In this document: positions 51,204 through 63,792 of the stretch, one piece after another | Layout: each line of letters begins with the position of its first letter | How positions within the stretch are numbered: position 1 is the stretch's first letter | From: Rostratula benghalensis | Taxonomy: Eukaryota > Chordata > Aves > Charadriiformes > Rostratulidae | DNA: 64,000 nt | Assembly (NCBI GenBank): GCA_013399305.1 | Contig: VXAI01000372.1 | Location: 248,001 to 312,000 of the forward strand | Direction of reading: 5' to 3' | The notes under the pieces: model-generated | What the model was told of the DNA's origin: nothing | Seen by the model: only the letters and a program-made list of their open reading frames with translations | Database searches by the model: none | Made by a program: the position numbers and the translations under genes

Positions 51204-53435
51204 CTGAAACACACAAAGGCAAAGACATATAAAAATGCAAATATTTCAGGTAGACAGAAAATACAAGGAAATTATTGCTAATTTCAGGTTGTTTTCCTGC
51301 TGTGTAACTAGATGGTAAGTTTTGCCCTAAGCAAGCATTAAAAAAAAATCAGACATTGTCTTAGGGCTAAATAAAAAGTTCTTGCATGTACTTTTTTCGA
51401 TGAAATAAAATTATTTGCAAGCATGTATGTGCAAATATCTCTTCTCACTTGTCACTGGAGCCTCATTTAGGAATACTTGGCACGTGGATATGTGCTTGGT
51501 TTAATTCAGTGGTTAAGGTGATCAAGCCCGATCGTCACGTGTCATTTGGAACATGGTGGCTGACAAGCAGCAGCATACACTTACAAGTAAGCACGGTTCT
51601 CATTACTCACAGCCACCAAGAAAAAAGCTGGCTCGTTTATATTATTCGCGGATTTATAAGCTGAAACTGCAAGGGTTCAGAGATGGCTCAGGGTTCCCAT
51701 CGACATCAAAGGAGTCGTGCAATGAATCCTGACCAAAGCATCTGACTCAGATCTCCTGTATCTACTTACTCCTAGAGGAACAACTTTAAAATTTTGCACA
51801 GCTTTTTTTACCCAGTTTTGTTTACTTAAGCAATGCTGAGTGCAAAGACTGTGCGATATGTGTGTGTGTCAGAAGGCATGTCTCTGCGTTTCTCACGCAA
51901 AAAATTCTCTTCTGAATGCAGTGAAACCTATCTTCTGTTGTGTAGTCAAACCTAGGGACAGCTATTACGTATGAGCATTCAGTAAAGTTAACCTTTATAT
52001 TCCAAATTCAATACAGTGCAACATTTCATCCAAAGAGTCAAGCAAATGCTTGGAAGCAGAATTAAGTGTAATCTATAATAATTTGTGTAGAACAGATGAA
52101 GTTCACTATCTGTAATTCTGACAGTTACTCCGGGCAGACAGGCCTAAAATCCATGAAGAAAGCAGTCAGAAAGGAGTTACTTGTTCTGCTAAGCAGCTCA
52201 GCATACCTGTGTTTGAATTCTGGGAATATTCCTTTCCTTTTTTTTTTTTTTTTTTTAAACTCTGATTTTTCAGCTGTTGTCCAGACGAGACAGGGAGTAG
52301 CGGAATGTTCTCAGAATGGTTTAAAAATAGTAACATTTACAAAGAAAAAGCAGCTCAGTGACCTTTATTCTATTTTGGGGGGGGCTTTATTAATAAACAT
52401 AGACCCACCCTCCCCAACATGGGTGCCTTTTCTTGGGAACATTATTCTAATAATAAATGCAGGCAACAAACTGTTTTTCCTACACTTCAGCAATTATTTT
52501 CCAGTGGAGAAATCAATTTAAAATCAACAGACACTTTTGTGAAATGTATACACATTGTCTTGGACAGCTAAATTAATAGTACTGGAAAGATTTTTGCAGT
52601 AAATAACATGTCAGTAGGAAACTTATTCCCATCTTGCTTTTTCACAACCCATAATTAGCAGCTCTCGTTTTAAAAATATTTTTGTATATTTTCAAAGCTT
52701 CACTTCTAAGGGGAAGCTTTTAATAAAGGATAAATGTGGATGTGTCCATCTAGGAAAAACTGCAGCAGAAAGGATACTGCCTCTTCCTGCCAGCAGAGAA
52801 ACGTAATTAAACGAAGGGCTTTGCAGGGTAACCCAAAGAAATTAGCACACATCTGTGTAGCATACAGCACACCCTACGTTATCAATGCAATTTCTCTACT
52901 TGGTGAACTCCTTCCTCCTCCCACTTTCCCCAGAAACAGAGTGTGACAATTCATTTTGTTTGGAGTTGGACAGCCATGTTCCCAGGGCTAGTGGACAATC
53001 TGGACATTAGTGGAGCCCCTGCTGAAGAGGCAGGCAGAAGCAGGGTGGCTCGGCTTGGGAGGCACCAAACCCTAAGCACTGCTTATGGAGGGGTTATTGA
53101 CCCCATAAGTCTTCAGATCCACATTAATAAACCTAATTCTGAGGAAGGTGTCCATTTCCATGGAACATCAGATTGTTCCTGAGAAGCCCTCTTAGCATAA
53201 AGCTCAAGATGCAAAGTCTTCTGAGGAGCAGTCTCTAAAAAGGTCAGGTTTTGGACAAGGGTGACTCCAGGCTTTGCCACAGGAATGGTTAATGCCAGAA
53301 AGGTGGCAGGAGCTCTGCGCAGGACAAGCTACCAGAGGACGGAGACAAGCAGGGGGAACCCTGCCTGTCCTCAGCCCTGCAACAACAAACCCCACAGCAC
53401 CAGCAGATGGCAATTCAGACAGCATCCCATCTTAC
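51204..53435 (-). other. Last intron of acidic-tail gene
   Basis: A 2232-base intron with a GTAAG donor and a TTTCAG acceptor. It contains a 19-base T run at 52238-52256 (plus strand) and otherwise unique-looking, AT-rich sequence. No additional exon with proper splice sites in phase was seen inside it. Confidence 0.7.
52238..52256. repeat. T19 homopolymer in last intron
   Basis: Nineteen T on plus, so A19 in the transcribed sense of the acidic-tail gene, lying in its last intron. No retrocopy is recognised beside it. Confidence 0.95.
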
Positions 53436-53604
53436 CATTTCCTCCCATTAACTGCAAGGCGCTCATGCAGTGATCATCATCTTCTTCTATTTCTTCCTCT
53501 TCTACCTCTTCATCAGGGTTGTAAGCTACTGGGCCACTCTCCACTAACACAGCTGCTGGTTTTTCTAAATCAGGGGCTTCTGCTTGTGCATTTTGAAAGG
53601 TCAC
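53436..53604 (-). CDS. Penultimate coding exon, acidic Glu/Asp-rich tail
   Basis: Internal exon of 169 bases on the minus strand. It is preceded by a TTTGTTTTGCAG acceptor and followed by a GTAAG donor at 53435-53431. It is open only in the frame set by the upstream exon: phase 0 in, starting [19 protein letters not shown], phase 1 out. Mid-exon there is a run of 13 residues, [13 protein letters not shown], made of Glu/Asp apart from single Val and Ile residues. It is followed by [12 protein letters not shown], after which the last base joins the terminal exon. Such acidic C-terminal tails occur in many unrelated nuclear and cytosolic proteins, so the composition alone does not give a function. 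The downstream intron is 2232 bases and the upstream one 3032 bases. No signal peptide, membrane segment or enzyme motif is visible here. The homologous family was not recognised. Confidence 0.87.
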
Positions 53605-56600
53605 CTGCAAAACAAAGAGGGGACAGTAGAGCAGCACTTCCTGTTGTTCAGTATTTGTACAAAATGTTAGCAGCTTCCACACAGAGAAGCCCACATCCAG
53701 TGCTAAGGGCTTAGCTCTTCCAGGGACGTGAAAGTTGCTCAGTGAAATGTTGCCCGAATGAAAGTCAGGCACAAATATCCACAGTTTTCACATAATTCCT
53801 CTCCAAGTAAGTGAAATACCCACAGATGGTAACAGCAGAACAAGGATCCTCTTGCAAACACAAGGAAAGGAGAAATCTGGGAGTAAAGGCTCCTCAGTAG
53901 AGCTCTGCAGGAAAACTTACAACCTTTTCCTCGTTGTCCTCAACTCACATCAGGCCTATTACACAATAACAACGTTATTGACACTTTAATGATAGCAAAA
54001 ATGTGCCCTTCAAATCAGTAAAAACCCAACACGTATTAGTTTTGACAGGTCTGGTTGGATTTATTTGGGGCACAGTGAGCTGTGGAACAAATAGCATTCT
54101 TCAGACAGTACTTAATGTGATGGCAGAGCACTACAGTGATAACACACATTAGCACCTGTAACGTTACCTATGAAATTCATCAGAATCCAAACAGATTCAT
54201 CAGATCCCCAAACACTAACTTGGGAATCAATCACTGATGGGACCCACTGCACATGGGCACCTCCCTCACTGCTCCAAGGTTAGGCAGGACACGGTAGGGA
54301 GGGAGAAGAAGGACAACAGAGCAGAGAGACAGGTAAATTTGGAGGCAATCTTCACTACTGACTGATCTGTGAATGGAGCAGGAATCAGCAACACGGTCTG
54401 CCTCTGCACATTCTGGGCTTTGGCCTGGCACCATTTCCACAGTGTGCTCAGTCTAGGGCTCCATCTCTCTCTCTCATCCAGGGAAGAAATATCACAGGAT
54501 CTTTATCTCCACCAACTTTTTAACAGTGAACTTTCCCCTTCCATTCTGTACTTGGATTATGTGGGGTTTGTACACCAGAGCCCATGGCACAGAAAGGACA
54601 TCCTGCTAGTGGCAACTTGAAGAACACTAAAGATTAACCATTAACACTTTGTCATGTAAGCAATTTTGGGACAGGAATGCTTAACTGTACCTGTCAGCAC
54701 CAGCTATTACCAGTAAGGAGATAAAAAAGGCTGGGATCACTTCCTTTGGAACGACAGTGGTAGAGTGCTCTTAACAATGAATAGTCCAAAGGAGGTCACA
54801 AAACCCCAACTCCTCTGGTCCCTGCCACAAGTCCTCTTGTGCTTCAGCTTTTAAATTACAATACACAACTACGTAACTGCTGCATATTCTCCAATTCCAC
54901 TGGCAGTGCATTCTAATTCAGCATTGTAATTTTTTTTTTCTTTATAAATGTGTTTACTTGCAATGGAGTAACTCCCAGAATCCCTGTAACTTGTAACTCC
55001 AGGCACTTCACAGATATGCCATAGAGAGAGTCCCCATACCAGAAAGCTGACAGTCTAATTATTCAGACATCAAAGCTGTTCCTTAACTTGTTATATATAC
55101 CATGCCAGTCAACCTAAAGATCTGCCTGAGTTTTTCAAAGTCACCTAAGGGTTTGCTCCAATAGCTTATTAATAGGCAAAAGACACACATTAATTTTAAT
55201 AGAAAATCAAGTATTTTCATATTCAGATCACTGAAAGGCAGGTTTTTGTAATTTTTTAGTGCTCCAATTAGTCATATTATTTAGAGGAACTTCCCTCCAG
55301 TTTATTTTATATTTCCTACCACTGCTTTTGCCTCTACAGTGATCAATTTGAGTCCATCTACGTTTCTGGTATAAGCAGAAATAGATACAAGAGTTTGAGA
55401 CGAATCGGCATCATAACATATATCAATTTATATGTTTAAAAGTATCCATCTGCTCTGAAAATATGGGTGACTATAAAGGAGCTACAATTGAGTCATTATT
55501 TTTTAAAATTGCACCATGCTAATTAAAATGTGACCTTCTTCTAATTATCATGTCCACTTCCAGACTGCTACACTTCTGAAAATGTGCAGAGTTTTCTAAT
55601 GAGCATAGCATAAGAAATGAAAATTTATTTCCCCAGGCAGGATATCAAACTGTTTCTGAAAAATCAATGGGTTTCAGTCATTTTAAAAATAAGGTAGTCA
55701 AACAATGCCTTTCAATAGAACTTCCTGTATTCATTTCCAGACATCCTGGATTGCAGCTTGGCATCTGTTGACATACAGGTGGGCAACTGTCAAAGCATGT
55801 TGACTCATGCTGAGCTCAAGGTGACCCATTCACTTTCCAAGGGGTGTCAGTGTCACACGTTCAAGGGAAAAAGATGGAGGACAAATACTTTGGTATATTT
55901 GGAATAGAATTTTTAGATACACAGTAGACAGTTATGTTATTGTACACAAAATGCATTGGTCTACTCTGTACAGTGTGAAAATACCAGTGAAAGTAAGCAG
56001 TTACCACTGTGACTCTGATAATAATCACGATCCCTTCATCAGAAAATGCAGGTGCACCAAGCCGCTCAAGGAGGGTTTCTGGCGGTGACCAGTTACTAGA
56101 ACTAACTTTTCCATGGCCTTGTTGAAATGTCAAACTAAACAAACAAACCAACCAATGAGTAAGCCATGCTATATAGGGTAAGCTCTCACTGTGTTTCCTC
56201 ACCGGTCTCCTGCAGAAGCCCAACCCCTCCCTTAGGTCAGTGCTGGCTGCACAGAAGTGGCGTTTTGCATCATCACCCCCCTTCTCCATGGGGATGGTCC
56301 AAGTGCTGAGAAACACTCTGCCCTCTCCTTGCTCCTCCTACCTATTTGTGTGATGTGTATCTTTTCAGATGTTTGCAGGGAATTTTCTCTGTTCTGCTGT
56401 CTAAGCAAGCACGTGCTGGTATTACTGATGGATAAGTAAGGGCAAATCTTGGTTACAAGACAGGTAACCTCAGCTTTGCAGTATTTGCAGTAACCAGCTC
56501 CTGGTCTGATCAGAGAGACAAGGCTCTATCTTGTTTTGCCCATATCTACCACATAACCAGAGCTGGGCTGAGAAAGGCTGGTGGGAACTTCCAAATTCAA

Positions 56601-56636
56601 ACTGTTGCACTAAGAAAAGTGCTGGACTTTACATAC
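53605..56636 (-). other. Penultimate intron of acidic-tail gene
   Basis: A 3032-base intron with a GTATGT donor and a TTTTGCAG acceptor. It holds open stretches on the minus strand (notably around 56000-56135), but none combines an acceptor, a donor and a frame that fits the phase 0 to phase 0 junction. No transposon was recognised. Confidence 0.65.
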
Positions 56637-56688
56637 CTCTTCAGTAGCTGCCTTTTTAGCAAGCTGTGTCGAAATCAACGGTCTTAAT
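56637..56688 (-). CDS. Internal coding exon of the acidic-tail gene
   Basis: A 52-base exon on the minus strand. The acceptor is excellent: a long pyrimidine tract (TTTCTTCTTTACTTCTTTCC) leads to TTTGCAG. The donor is GAG followed by GTATGT. Two of the three frames contain a stop. The remaining frame uses the first base to finish a codon from the missing upstream exon and then reads LRPLISTQLAKKAATEE, ending in phase 0. That phase joins the 53604-53436 exon without a break. The peptide is basic in its middle (KK) and just precedes the acidic tail. The exon before it must end with two leftover bases; I could not place it with confidence within 57-64 kb. Gene not recognised. Confidence 0.82.
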
Positions 56689-58162
56689 CTGCAAAGAAGG
56701 AAAGAAGTAAAGAAGAAATTGTGAACATTAGAAAAGTTACATCACACACAGGGGACTAATGTGGAGTGTTCACTCTCCAAACAGTGACAGAACTTTTCCA
56801 GTGTTATGTTGTTCAACTACTAGGTTAAAAATGCAAGGTAAGGACCAGAAAGCCACAGACTCCACAGTAATTAACACACACATTCCCTTGTAAGTGTCTG
56901 TCCCAGTTCAGGATAGTAAGAAATCATGTTTGCCAACAAGAATAGCAGCAAAATATCACCTCAGTCTGCAGCCCCAGCTCAGCCCAAAGGTCTTTGAAAT
57001 TGGTGGGTTTGTCACATATTACAAGTCAAAAGACTCAACTGATTTTTTTTTCGAATAATGCAGAGATGGCAAAAATAAGCAACACTCTGAATTACCCAGC
57101 ACTGCTCTGCAACTGCTTCCCTGTATTTGATGCTATCCCGAGGATACCAGCAACATTATTATCATCACAGACGAAATTCTAACCTCCAGCTACAGACACC
57201 ATCAGACACCAAAACCAAGGGGACCCTGCATACCTTGAATGAGGAATGACATAACTTGAACATAAACATTTTTAAAAATTCTGCATTAGATACGAAAAAG
57301 ACCTGCATATTTTGGGAGAAAAGATGGATCAGTATTACTTTACAGGTAAGTGTTAAATATTGTTCTTCCTGAAAAACATTTCATAGATTTCATAGCCTGT
57401 TGTTTCCTTACTGCCACGAAGGCTGTTCTCAATCCATCGTGTAGTGTTGCTTTCTGGTTCTCTCTTCCTCATCTAGATGGATCTAGAAATGAATGACTTG
57501 CTTTGTACTGAAACACTGCTCAGACAGCTCCTCAAATGTGCCTTTTAACTAAGTCTAGGCAAACAACTTAATGAATATCTTTTAAGTCTCCAGAGATACA
57601 GTCTTTTATGATAAGCAGTACTTTTCTTCTTATTTTTCTAATAGTTATTCCACACAAATACTGGTTCTTTTCCTACTTATTTATTTATATCAAATAATCA
57701 GCAGGAGGAAATAAACCCCCAGAGAATGAGCAGAGGAGACTCAGATCATTATCTCTGATGGAGAAGAGTACTAAAAGACGAGATATTGGCTAAGCTCCAA
57801 AAAGGTTCAGAAATTGATCATTTCTGAAATGCTTTGCAAGACCCAAAAGGCATTTCAGCAGCCAAAATAGTCCAAGGTGCCTCCTTACAGTAGATCTAAA
57901 TAAAAATAAGTCAGAGGAATGCTTCAGAAGTTGTCCTTCTGAAGGACTCAGAACACATCGTTCTGCTACAGATACTTCTTATCACATTTAATAATTATCA
58001 AAAATGTCAAGAAAGAGATACTCTTGACCCACATAAACCGTCTACTACTTACTAATCCTGGTGGACTTCTGGACTTAGACAGAATGTATCTGAAGGCATG
58101 GGCGCACTCCTCTCTCTGTGTCTAGCCTTTTCTTTCCTTTATCTAACCTGAATTGTAGAGCT

Positions 58163-58395
58163 TTCACAGAATCATAGAATAGTTTGAGTTGGAAAGGACC
58201 TTTAAAGGTCATCTAATCCAACTCCCCTGCTATCAGCAGAGACACCTCCCACTAGGCCAGGCTGCTTAAAGCCCCATTCAATCTGACCTTGAATGTTTCC
58301 AGGGATGGGGCATCTGCCACCTCTCTGGACAACCTACTCCAGTGTTTCGCCACCCCCATCATAAAAGACTTCTTCCTTACTTCCTAAGATTTGAG
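58163..58395 (-). mobile_element. CR1 LINE 3' end, second subfamily
   Basis: Minus-strand CR1 3' end. On plus it begins TTCACAGAATCATAGAATAG, the reverse complement of the (ATTCTATG)-type tail, then GGTCATCTAATCCAACTCCC and GGGATGGGGCATCTGCCACC, which are characteristic of a common avian CR1 3' region. It differs clearly from the 20.0 and 42.9 kb copies, so it comes from another subfamily. It lies on the same strand as, and probably inside an intron of, the acidic-tail gene. Confidence 0.9.
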
Positions 58396-61324
58396 ACTAC
58401 CCACCTACTGTCAATCAGGGTTTTCCAAAAGCCAACGTGTTTAGATGCTTGAAAACATATGGATGCAGCAATGTCAAAAGGTTATGTAGCTGAAGGATGC
58501 TAATTACTAAACCAATTGCATTTCATTGACATGACTGAAAAAAACCCAATGGGGGTAAGAAGTGAAGGACTTTTATTTTAAACCAGTAGTAGTGATTATT
58601 GTAATTAACATTGTACCAAAGATAGCACCTATTTCCTCCTGCTACCAAAAGACATCAGACCTTCCTGAAGCACCCTGAAATCTTTCCTCCCCCCAATTAA
58701 CATCAAGCTGTTGAGTAAGACTCACAAGGTAATCAGAAACTGCTGACATTTCTTTTAGAGCAAATTGCACATGTGCTCACACGGTGAAGAAAACAATCAC
58801 AGCTATAGGAAGCTAAGAGTAAACATTCCAGTTTCATTTTAATTAAAATGGTCCCCTAACGAAAATAAAAAGATTCACGCTTATGAAAAGCCTATTTGCA
58901 AACTTTAGTGCTAAATCCAAGAGCCCTTCTATACCATTTTTCAGCAGTGAGTGATTCTCACACCCAAACTGAAATTAAAGCTGTATTTCTGTTCCATGAT
59001 AATTGCTCACAAAGCATACATCTCCACTTCATTACGAGAAATATAGTGCTGCCATTCAATCTGGGCAACATAGTTTCTCTCTCAGCATAACATCTAATGC
59101 ATCCAAAATTAAGTGGGTTGGATTCTGCTCCTGCTCTGACTGTTGGGTACATGCTGCAGCGCAGACCTACAGGGATCATTCACCATGTGGGCTGAAAAGG
59201 CCAGCTCATCATGCCTTGGTACCATGTGCTACATAGAAACACTAGCGATGGAAACTGAAAAATGGTAAAACTGTCACAAAGAGAGACAAAAAACTCATTT
59301 CCCACACCCCCCAACAAAATAACATCTTTGATTAAAAGTACATAAAAGTTATAAATATATAAAAAGAGAAGTTAATTTCTGTCCCTTGGCTCTCCTTATG
59401 CCTATGGAGAACCCTACTATTACTGTACAAAACCGTTAAGGAAGGTTTTATAGTGGGTTTTTGTTTTGTTTCTTAAATGCCCCCATGCCCTGACCTCCTT
59501 AAACCACAGCAGCTGCTGCCACACCAGCCATATGGAGCAACAATTTACTGGCTGCCATGGCTACAGATACGGGCTCCTTCTGCTGTCTGGCTGCACCACA
59601 GAGGGTGGAAAAGAGTCTCTTCATGGAAGAGCCTGACTTCTTTTTGAGGCTGGGAGAGATCTGAATATTAATGATCAAAAACATAGCTTGAAAAAAATAA
59701 GATACTTAAGTATCTTATCCAGTTTTTAACATGCATTAATCAACCTCATCTGTAAAAGGCTATCAAGAAGCACACACACATTGTATGTGAAAATTCCTGT
59801 CCATCAAAGCCCAGTTTGAATTCAGGGTTGCCAAGTTCCATAAATAACAACAATATGCTGCATTAAGATACAACCCCATGTATGCTAAAGCACCAACAGC
59901 CTCTATTGCAAAAGTAACGTTGCAACTGGTGTTTCCCAGTGTCTGAGTAGTTGTTCACTATTTATCATGTTTTCTTGTTTGGGTGACTTTCGTTATGAAC
60001 TTCACAAATTAATACAGTACCTTGCAGGAAGGAGTAACAAAACATGCAACTTTCTGAACAACAAAGGGATTTGTAAAAGGGGGGAAAAAAAGATTTCACA
60101 CAGCCCCAAGTGTTATATCCACATTTCAAACTGCTTCAGAAATTATGCAGATCTACAAATGCTCATGTCAGCCAACACATGTAACACTGGAAGCAGATAA
60201 TCTTGACATGTTTGCAACGAAAACCTACGGTGTGGTACATAGCATCAGAGGCTGCTCCTTCCTGGATCTGCTCTGCTCTCAATTGAGATGAGCACGGTAA
60301 CATCTAGCTTTGTCCTCCAGCTTAAGCAATTTAAAAGAAGATTCAATATAATAGCTCTTGACAGGGCTGGAGATCACACAGACTGAACTTTCAAAGTGAG
60401 CAAATTCTCTGAAAAACAAGCTGGCTGTGACAAACAACTGTTTTTATTTTGCTTATTATTTAATAACAAAAGATTACACAGCACAGTACATAAAACAGAA
60501 AGAGCACTGCAAGACAATAAAACCACCTTCCCCGCATCAGACTGTTTGCCCACCAAAATGATTTACGATACCATAACAATCTCCTCAGTATAATCTTGCA
60601 AGTAATTTGGAAACTCAGCCAAAGCTCTGTTTCTTACTGAATTTTAATTTAATCCATACAAGAAGGGAACATCTTATTGGTGCTTACTGCCCATAGTAAT
60701 TTTATATGTGGAATTTATACACGATGGAAAGCAGAGATACAACGGAGCCCACAGCCACAAGCCTGCAGTGTAATTCTGCAGGTCATCTAAGACAAATGCT
60801 CATAAAACGTATTTATAACAATAGCATAGACCTTTCAAACCTATGCCACTTCAGTGACAGAAAAAGCTATTGAGAAACAATATGGCAAGACACTGGTCAT
60901 GTTCTCCATGCTGACTGAGATCCTCTGTCCACCTGAGGCCAGATGGTTTTGCCTCAGGAGGTCAGTTTACCAGACATCTGCATGAGAAGGAAATTAATAT
61001 AAATGTTTACCCCAGCTAAAAGTGTCCTTTAATTAAGTACTGTCAATGTTATCCTTACCGGAAAGCTGGGAATTACCTCTCTGTAAGGACTTAATGCTCT
61101 TGTTGGAAACACTAAAGCATCAGGAGATACCAACCCACTGTTCTGCCATTAGGTCAGGATAAAGGGATGACCCTCTGGGACTTGGACCACCACTCTTTTC
61201 CAGAGGGCTATACAGAGACTGTAATCTCAACCATGACCCAGCAGCACTTTGGGGTTTGTGCATCCAGCTGCAGTCCCACTGCCTTCTACATCTCTTTCTG
61301 GCTGAGAACTGGATGCTCACAAGA

Positions 61325-61395
61325 GCCATTCCCTCCCATAGAAAGGAAATTGAGGCACATGGCCGCACGCGCCTAAATGTGAGGCAAGCAGCTAT
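61325..61395 (+). mobile_element. Possible MIR-like fragment
   Basis: The plus strand CCCATAGAAAGGAAATTGAG followed by GCACATGGCCGCAC resembles the MIR core (CAGAAAAGGAAACTGAGGCACAG). Only about 30 bases are convincing. Confidence 0.35.
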
Positions 61396-62183
61396 TTTTG
61401 GCTTTCTGAAGGCCAAGCTGACAAGCCTTTCACCGAGCCTAGCTCACCAACAGTGTGAAAGCTCAAGGGATTTCCCCCAGGTCGCCCTCCCCAGTGACAA
61501 GGCTGCAGAGATCCCAACTAAGGACCAAAAGACACCAACTGAAGGGCACGTCCACATTGCAATGGGCTCAGCTCACCCACAGCAAGGTCCCTTGGACCTG
61601 GCTAACCCTGGTGCTGCCAGCTGCACAAATGTGACTGATGGATGAGGAGGCAGGGTCTGAACTCTGCTATATACTACCAGACGCTGGGCAGAAAGACTAG
61701 GAAGAGTTGACCAGGGCCTGAACCAGCTACTTCAAACTCTGCTCCAACATGCCTGTGTGAACTCCACTAACTCCACCAACACAGCCAACATTTTCCTCCT
61801 GCTTCCAAAAAAGCAATGCTATAGAAAGAGCAATTTCATGCAGAAAAAAGCAAGGATGAAGTGAGAACAAAAACTAGATTGAAATGAGAAATTGTTCCCA
61901 CTTCTGATTCCCACTCAGTCCTCTTTCATGCTAGATTAGGGAAGCTTTGCTTTCATCAGCACAGTGTCAAACAACATAACGCTGAGAACATCTTCAGAGC
62001 TAATGAGACTGGCATCTTCTAGCAAACAACCAGGCTTAAACATCTAGGGACAAAAATTTACAGGGGTAAACTGCCAAAAAAATAAGAATCTCTGTAATTC
62101 ACTAAAGGATATATTTACCAGTAAGGAATTAAGTACTCCGTCAGTCATCAATATGCTTTTGAAAAGCAGGAAGGTTGCTATGT

Positions 62184-62213
62184 ATGAACTAAACACCTAT
62201 GAACTAAACACCT
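62184..62213. repeat. 15-bp perfect tandem duplication
   Basis: Two adjacent identical copies of ATGAACTAAACACCT. A small replication-slippage type duplication. Confidence 0.95.
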
Positions 62214-63792
62214 ACTTCAAGCTTTTCAGAGAGGGCCAGAGGCCATGATATCTGAATTCAATAACCCAGCTCAGAGCAGGCAGTATTTTTTTGCATAGCC
62301 GCAGCACTCATTCCTTGATTAGACACTGTAAAGTAGTAACTGGCTGTTCTTTCCACCAACTAAACCAAAAGATTTTCAACAGCAAAATTGAAAAGAATGA
62401 AATCTAAGGCCACCTTATTGGGACCAAATGAAATTATACTACTGCAACAGATCCAAAACAATCTCTGCAGATATCTGCTTCTAAAGGAAATTGCTGCAGA
62501 CCATGGGAAATTACAATTGCTCCAGGACAAGAAAGGATGACTGATCTAATATTTCTGGTTGACACACCTTCTTCCTGGGTTTGTCAATAAAGACACTGAT
62601 GAGCTCATCCCTCCACAGGTCAGAAAAATATTAGTTGAAAATATGCTATTCCTTTCACCACGGAAATTTTTCCAGATGAGATGATAGCATCAAGGCAAAT
62701 ATGCACCTTGCTGGGAAAAGCTACTTAAAATAAGGAAGCTATGAAGCATTTTAATGAAGGTAAATGAGTAACCATGATGGTCTCAGCAAGTCTAATGGCA
62801 GCGTCACTTTTAAAATGTGGGCGTGAGACAACTCATGTGGTGGCAATCGAAATATGTCTACCTATCTTGTAGTGCAGTCTTTCAAATGGTAACAGTGCAG
62901 AATGCATCCACTGTGCCAGAAAGCACCATTAATAGCAGACAAGGCAAATATAAATTATTTTAAATCACGCTGGGAACTACAGTAACAGAAATGAAATTAA
63001 AAAAATTAAATTAACACATCATCTCAACAGAAGAGGATTATACTACTGAAAAGTTCTCATCAGTAGCATCGTTGTCTGTTTCTGGTGCAAATATATTTCT
63101 CTAGACTCAAACAAGAAGGTTTACAGATATTTGCTTTTGGACAGGTGTTTTAATCAATATCAACCTCACAAAAACAGCTAATAAGGCAAAAGATTAAAAG
63201 AAAAGCATCTTAGTAATCTGCAGACTCAGAACAATCCACTATGATCTTCCCCATTGACATTGCAAAGACAAAAATCATGCTAGGCAAAATACTGTCTCAC
63301 CTCTCCCACCTCTCCTGATAGCATATACCACTGTGTAAATTAAGTTTCTCTCATTCAATTATGCAGCCAAAACTAATATTGCAAAATCCAGAGAACTTTA
63401 GATTCATACGAGTAATCTATCAATGAATAAAGATGGATTACAGATTCCCCCTCCCTCCCCTTGTGTCTGGTCTATTATACATTAAAGAGCAATTTTACTG
63501 CCAGCCATCTGGAAATCAATGTATTCCAAGCTTTATTTTATGATTACCAACATTCCCCTTCGTAACTCATTTCTAATTATAAGCAATAAATCATTCCTTC
63601 TTGCTTGTAATTTATAACAGCCAATTAAGGCAAACCTCTTATTTAAATAGCAAATCTAGCTTTAAAACATCACATATTTTGAGGTATGCACAGAACATCT
63701 AATCAAGCAGCTGAATGGTGGAACGATGATTTAATGTGGCTTTTGCAGCCACTGAGGAGACAAATGTAGAAGAAGAACCCACCCACTCTCAC

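Larger units (their letters stand above)
56689..63792 (-). other. Upstream intron(s) of the acidic-tail gene
   Basis: Expected to be intronic, because the 56688 acceptor demands an upstream exon. Contains the CR1 copy at 58.2 kb and the 15-bp duplication. Several splice-like fragments were seen (near 57273-57341, 58725-58750, 59500-59660, 62575-62625), but none gives a clear exon with the required two-base leftover. AT-rich repeat-free sequence at about 63540-63690. Confidence 0.5.

Noticed and set aside
55990..56135. Minus-strand open stretch with GHGKVSSSNWSPPETLLE between two real exons
   Set aside because: Neither nearby acceptor gives this frame with the required phase 0 entry; the phase-0 frame hits a stop within 11 codons.
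57273..57341. Minus-strand 69-base segment with acceptor and GTATGC donor
   Set aside because: The frame needed to join the 56688 exon contains a TAA; the open frame ends in the wrong phase.
57323..57350. Plus-strand ATGGATCAGTATTACTTTAC followed by GTAAGTG, like a first coding exon
   Set aside because: Wrong strand for the gene, no further exon found, and it overlaps intronic sequence; likely chance.
57405..57470. Minus-strand open stretch KREPESNTTRWIENSLRG with a GTAAGG donor
   Set aside because: The donor leaves the wrong number of bases for the 56688 exon, and the compatible frame contains a stop.
61256..61645. Plus-strand open frame of 129 codons
   Set aside because: No recognised similarity, overlaps open frames on minus and a MIR-like fragment; consistent with chance.
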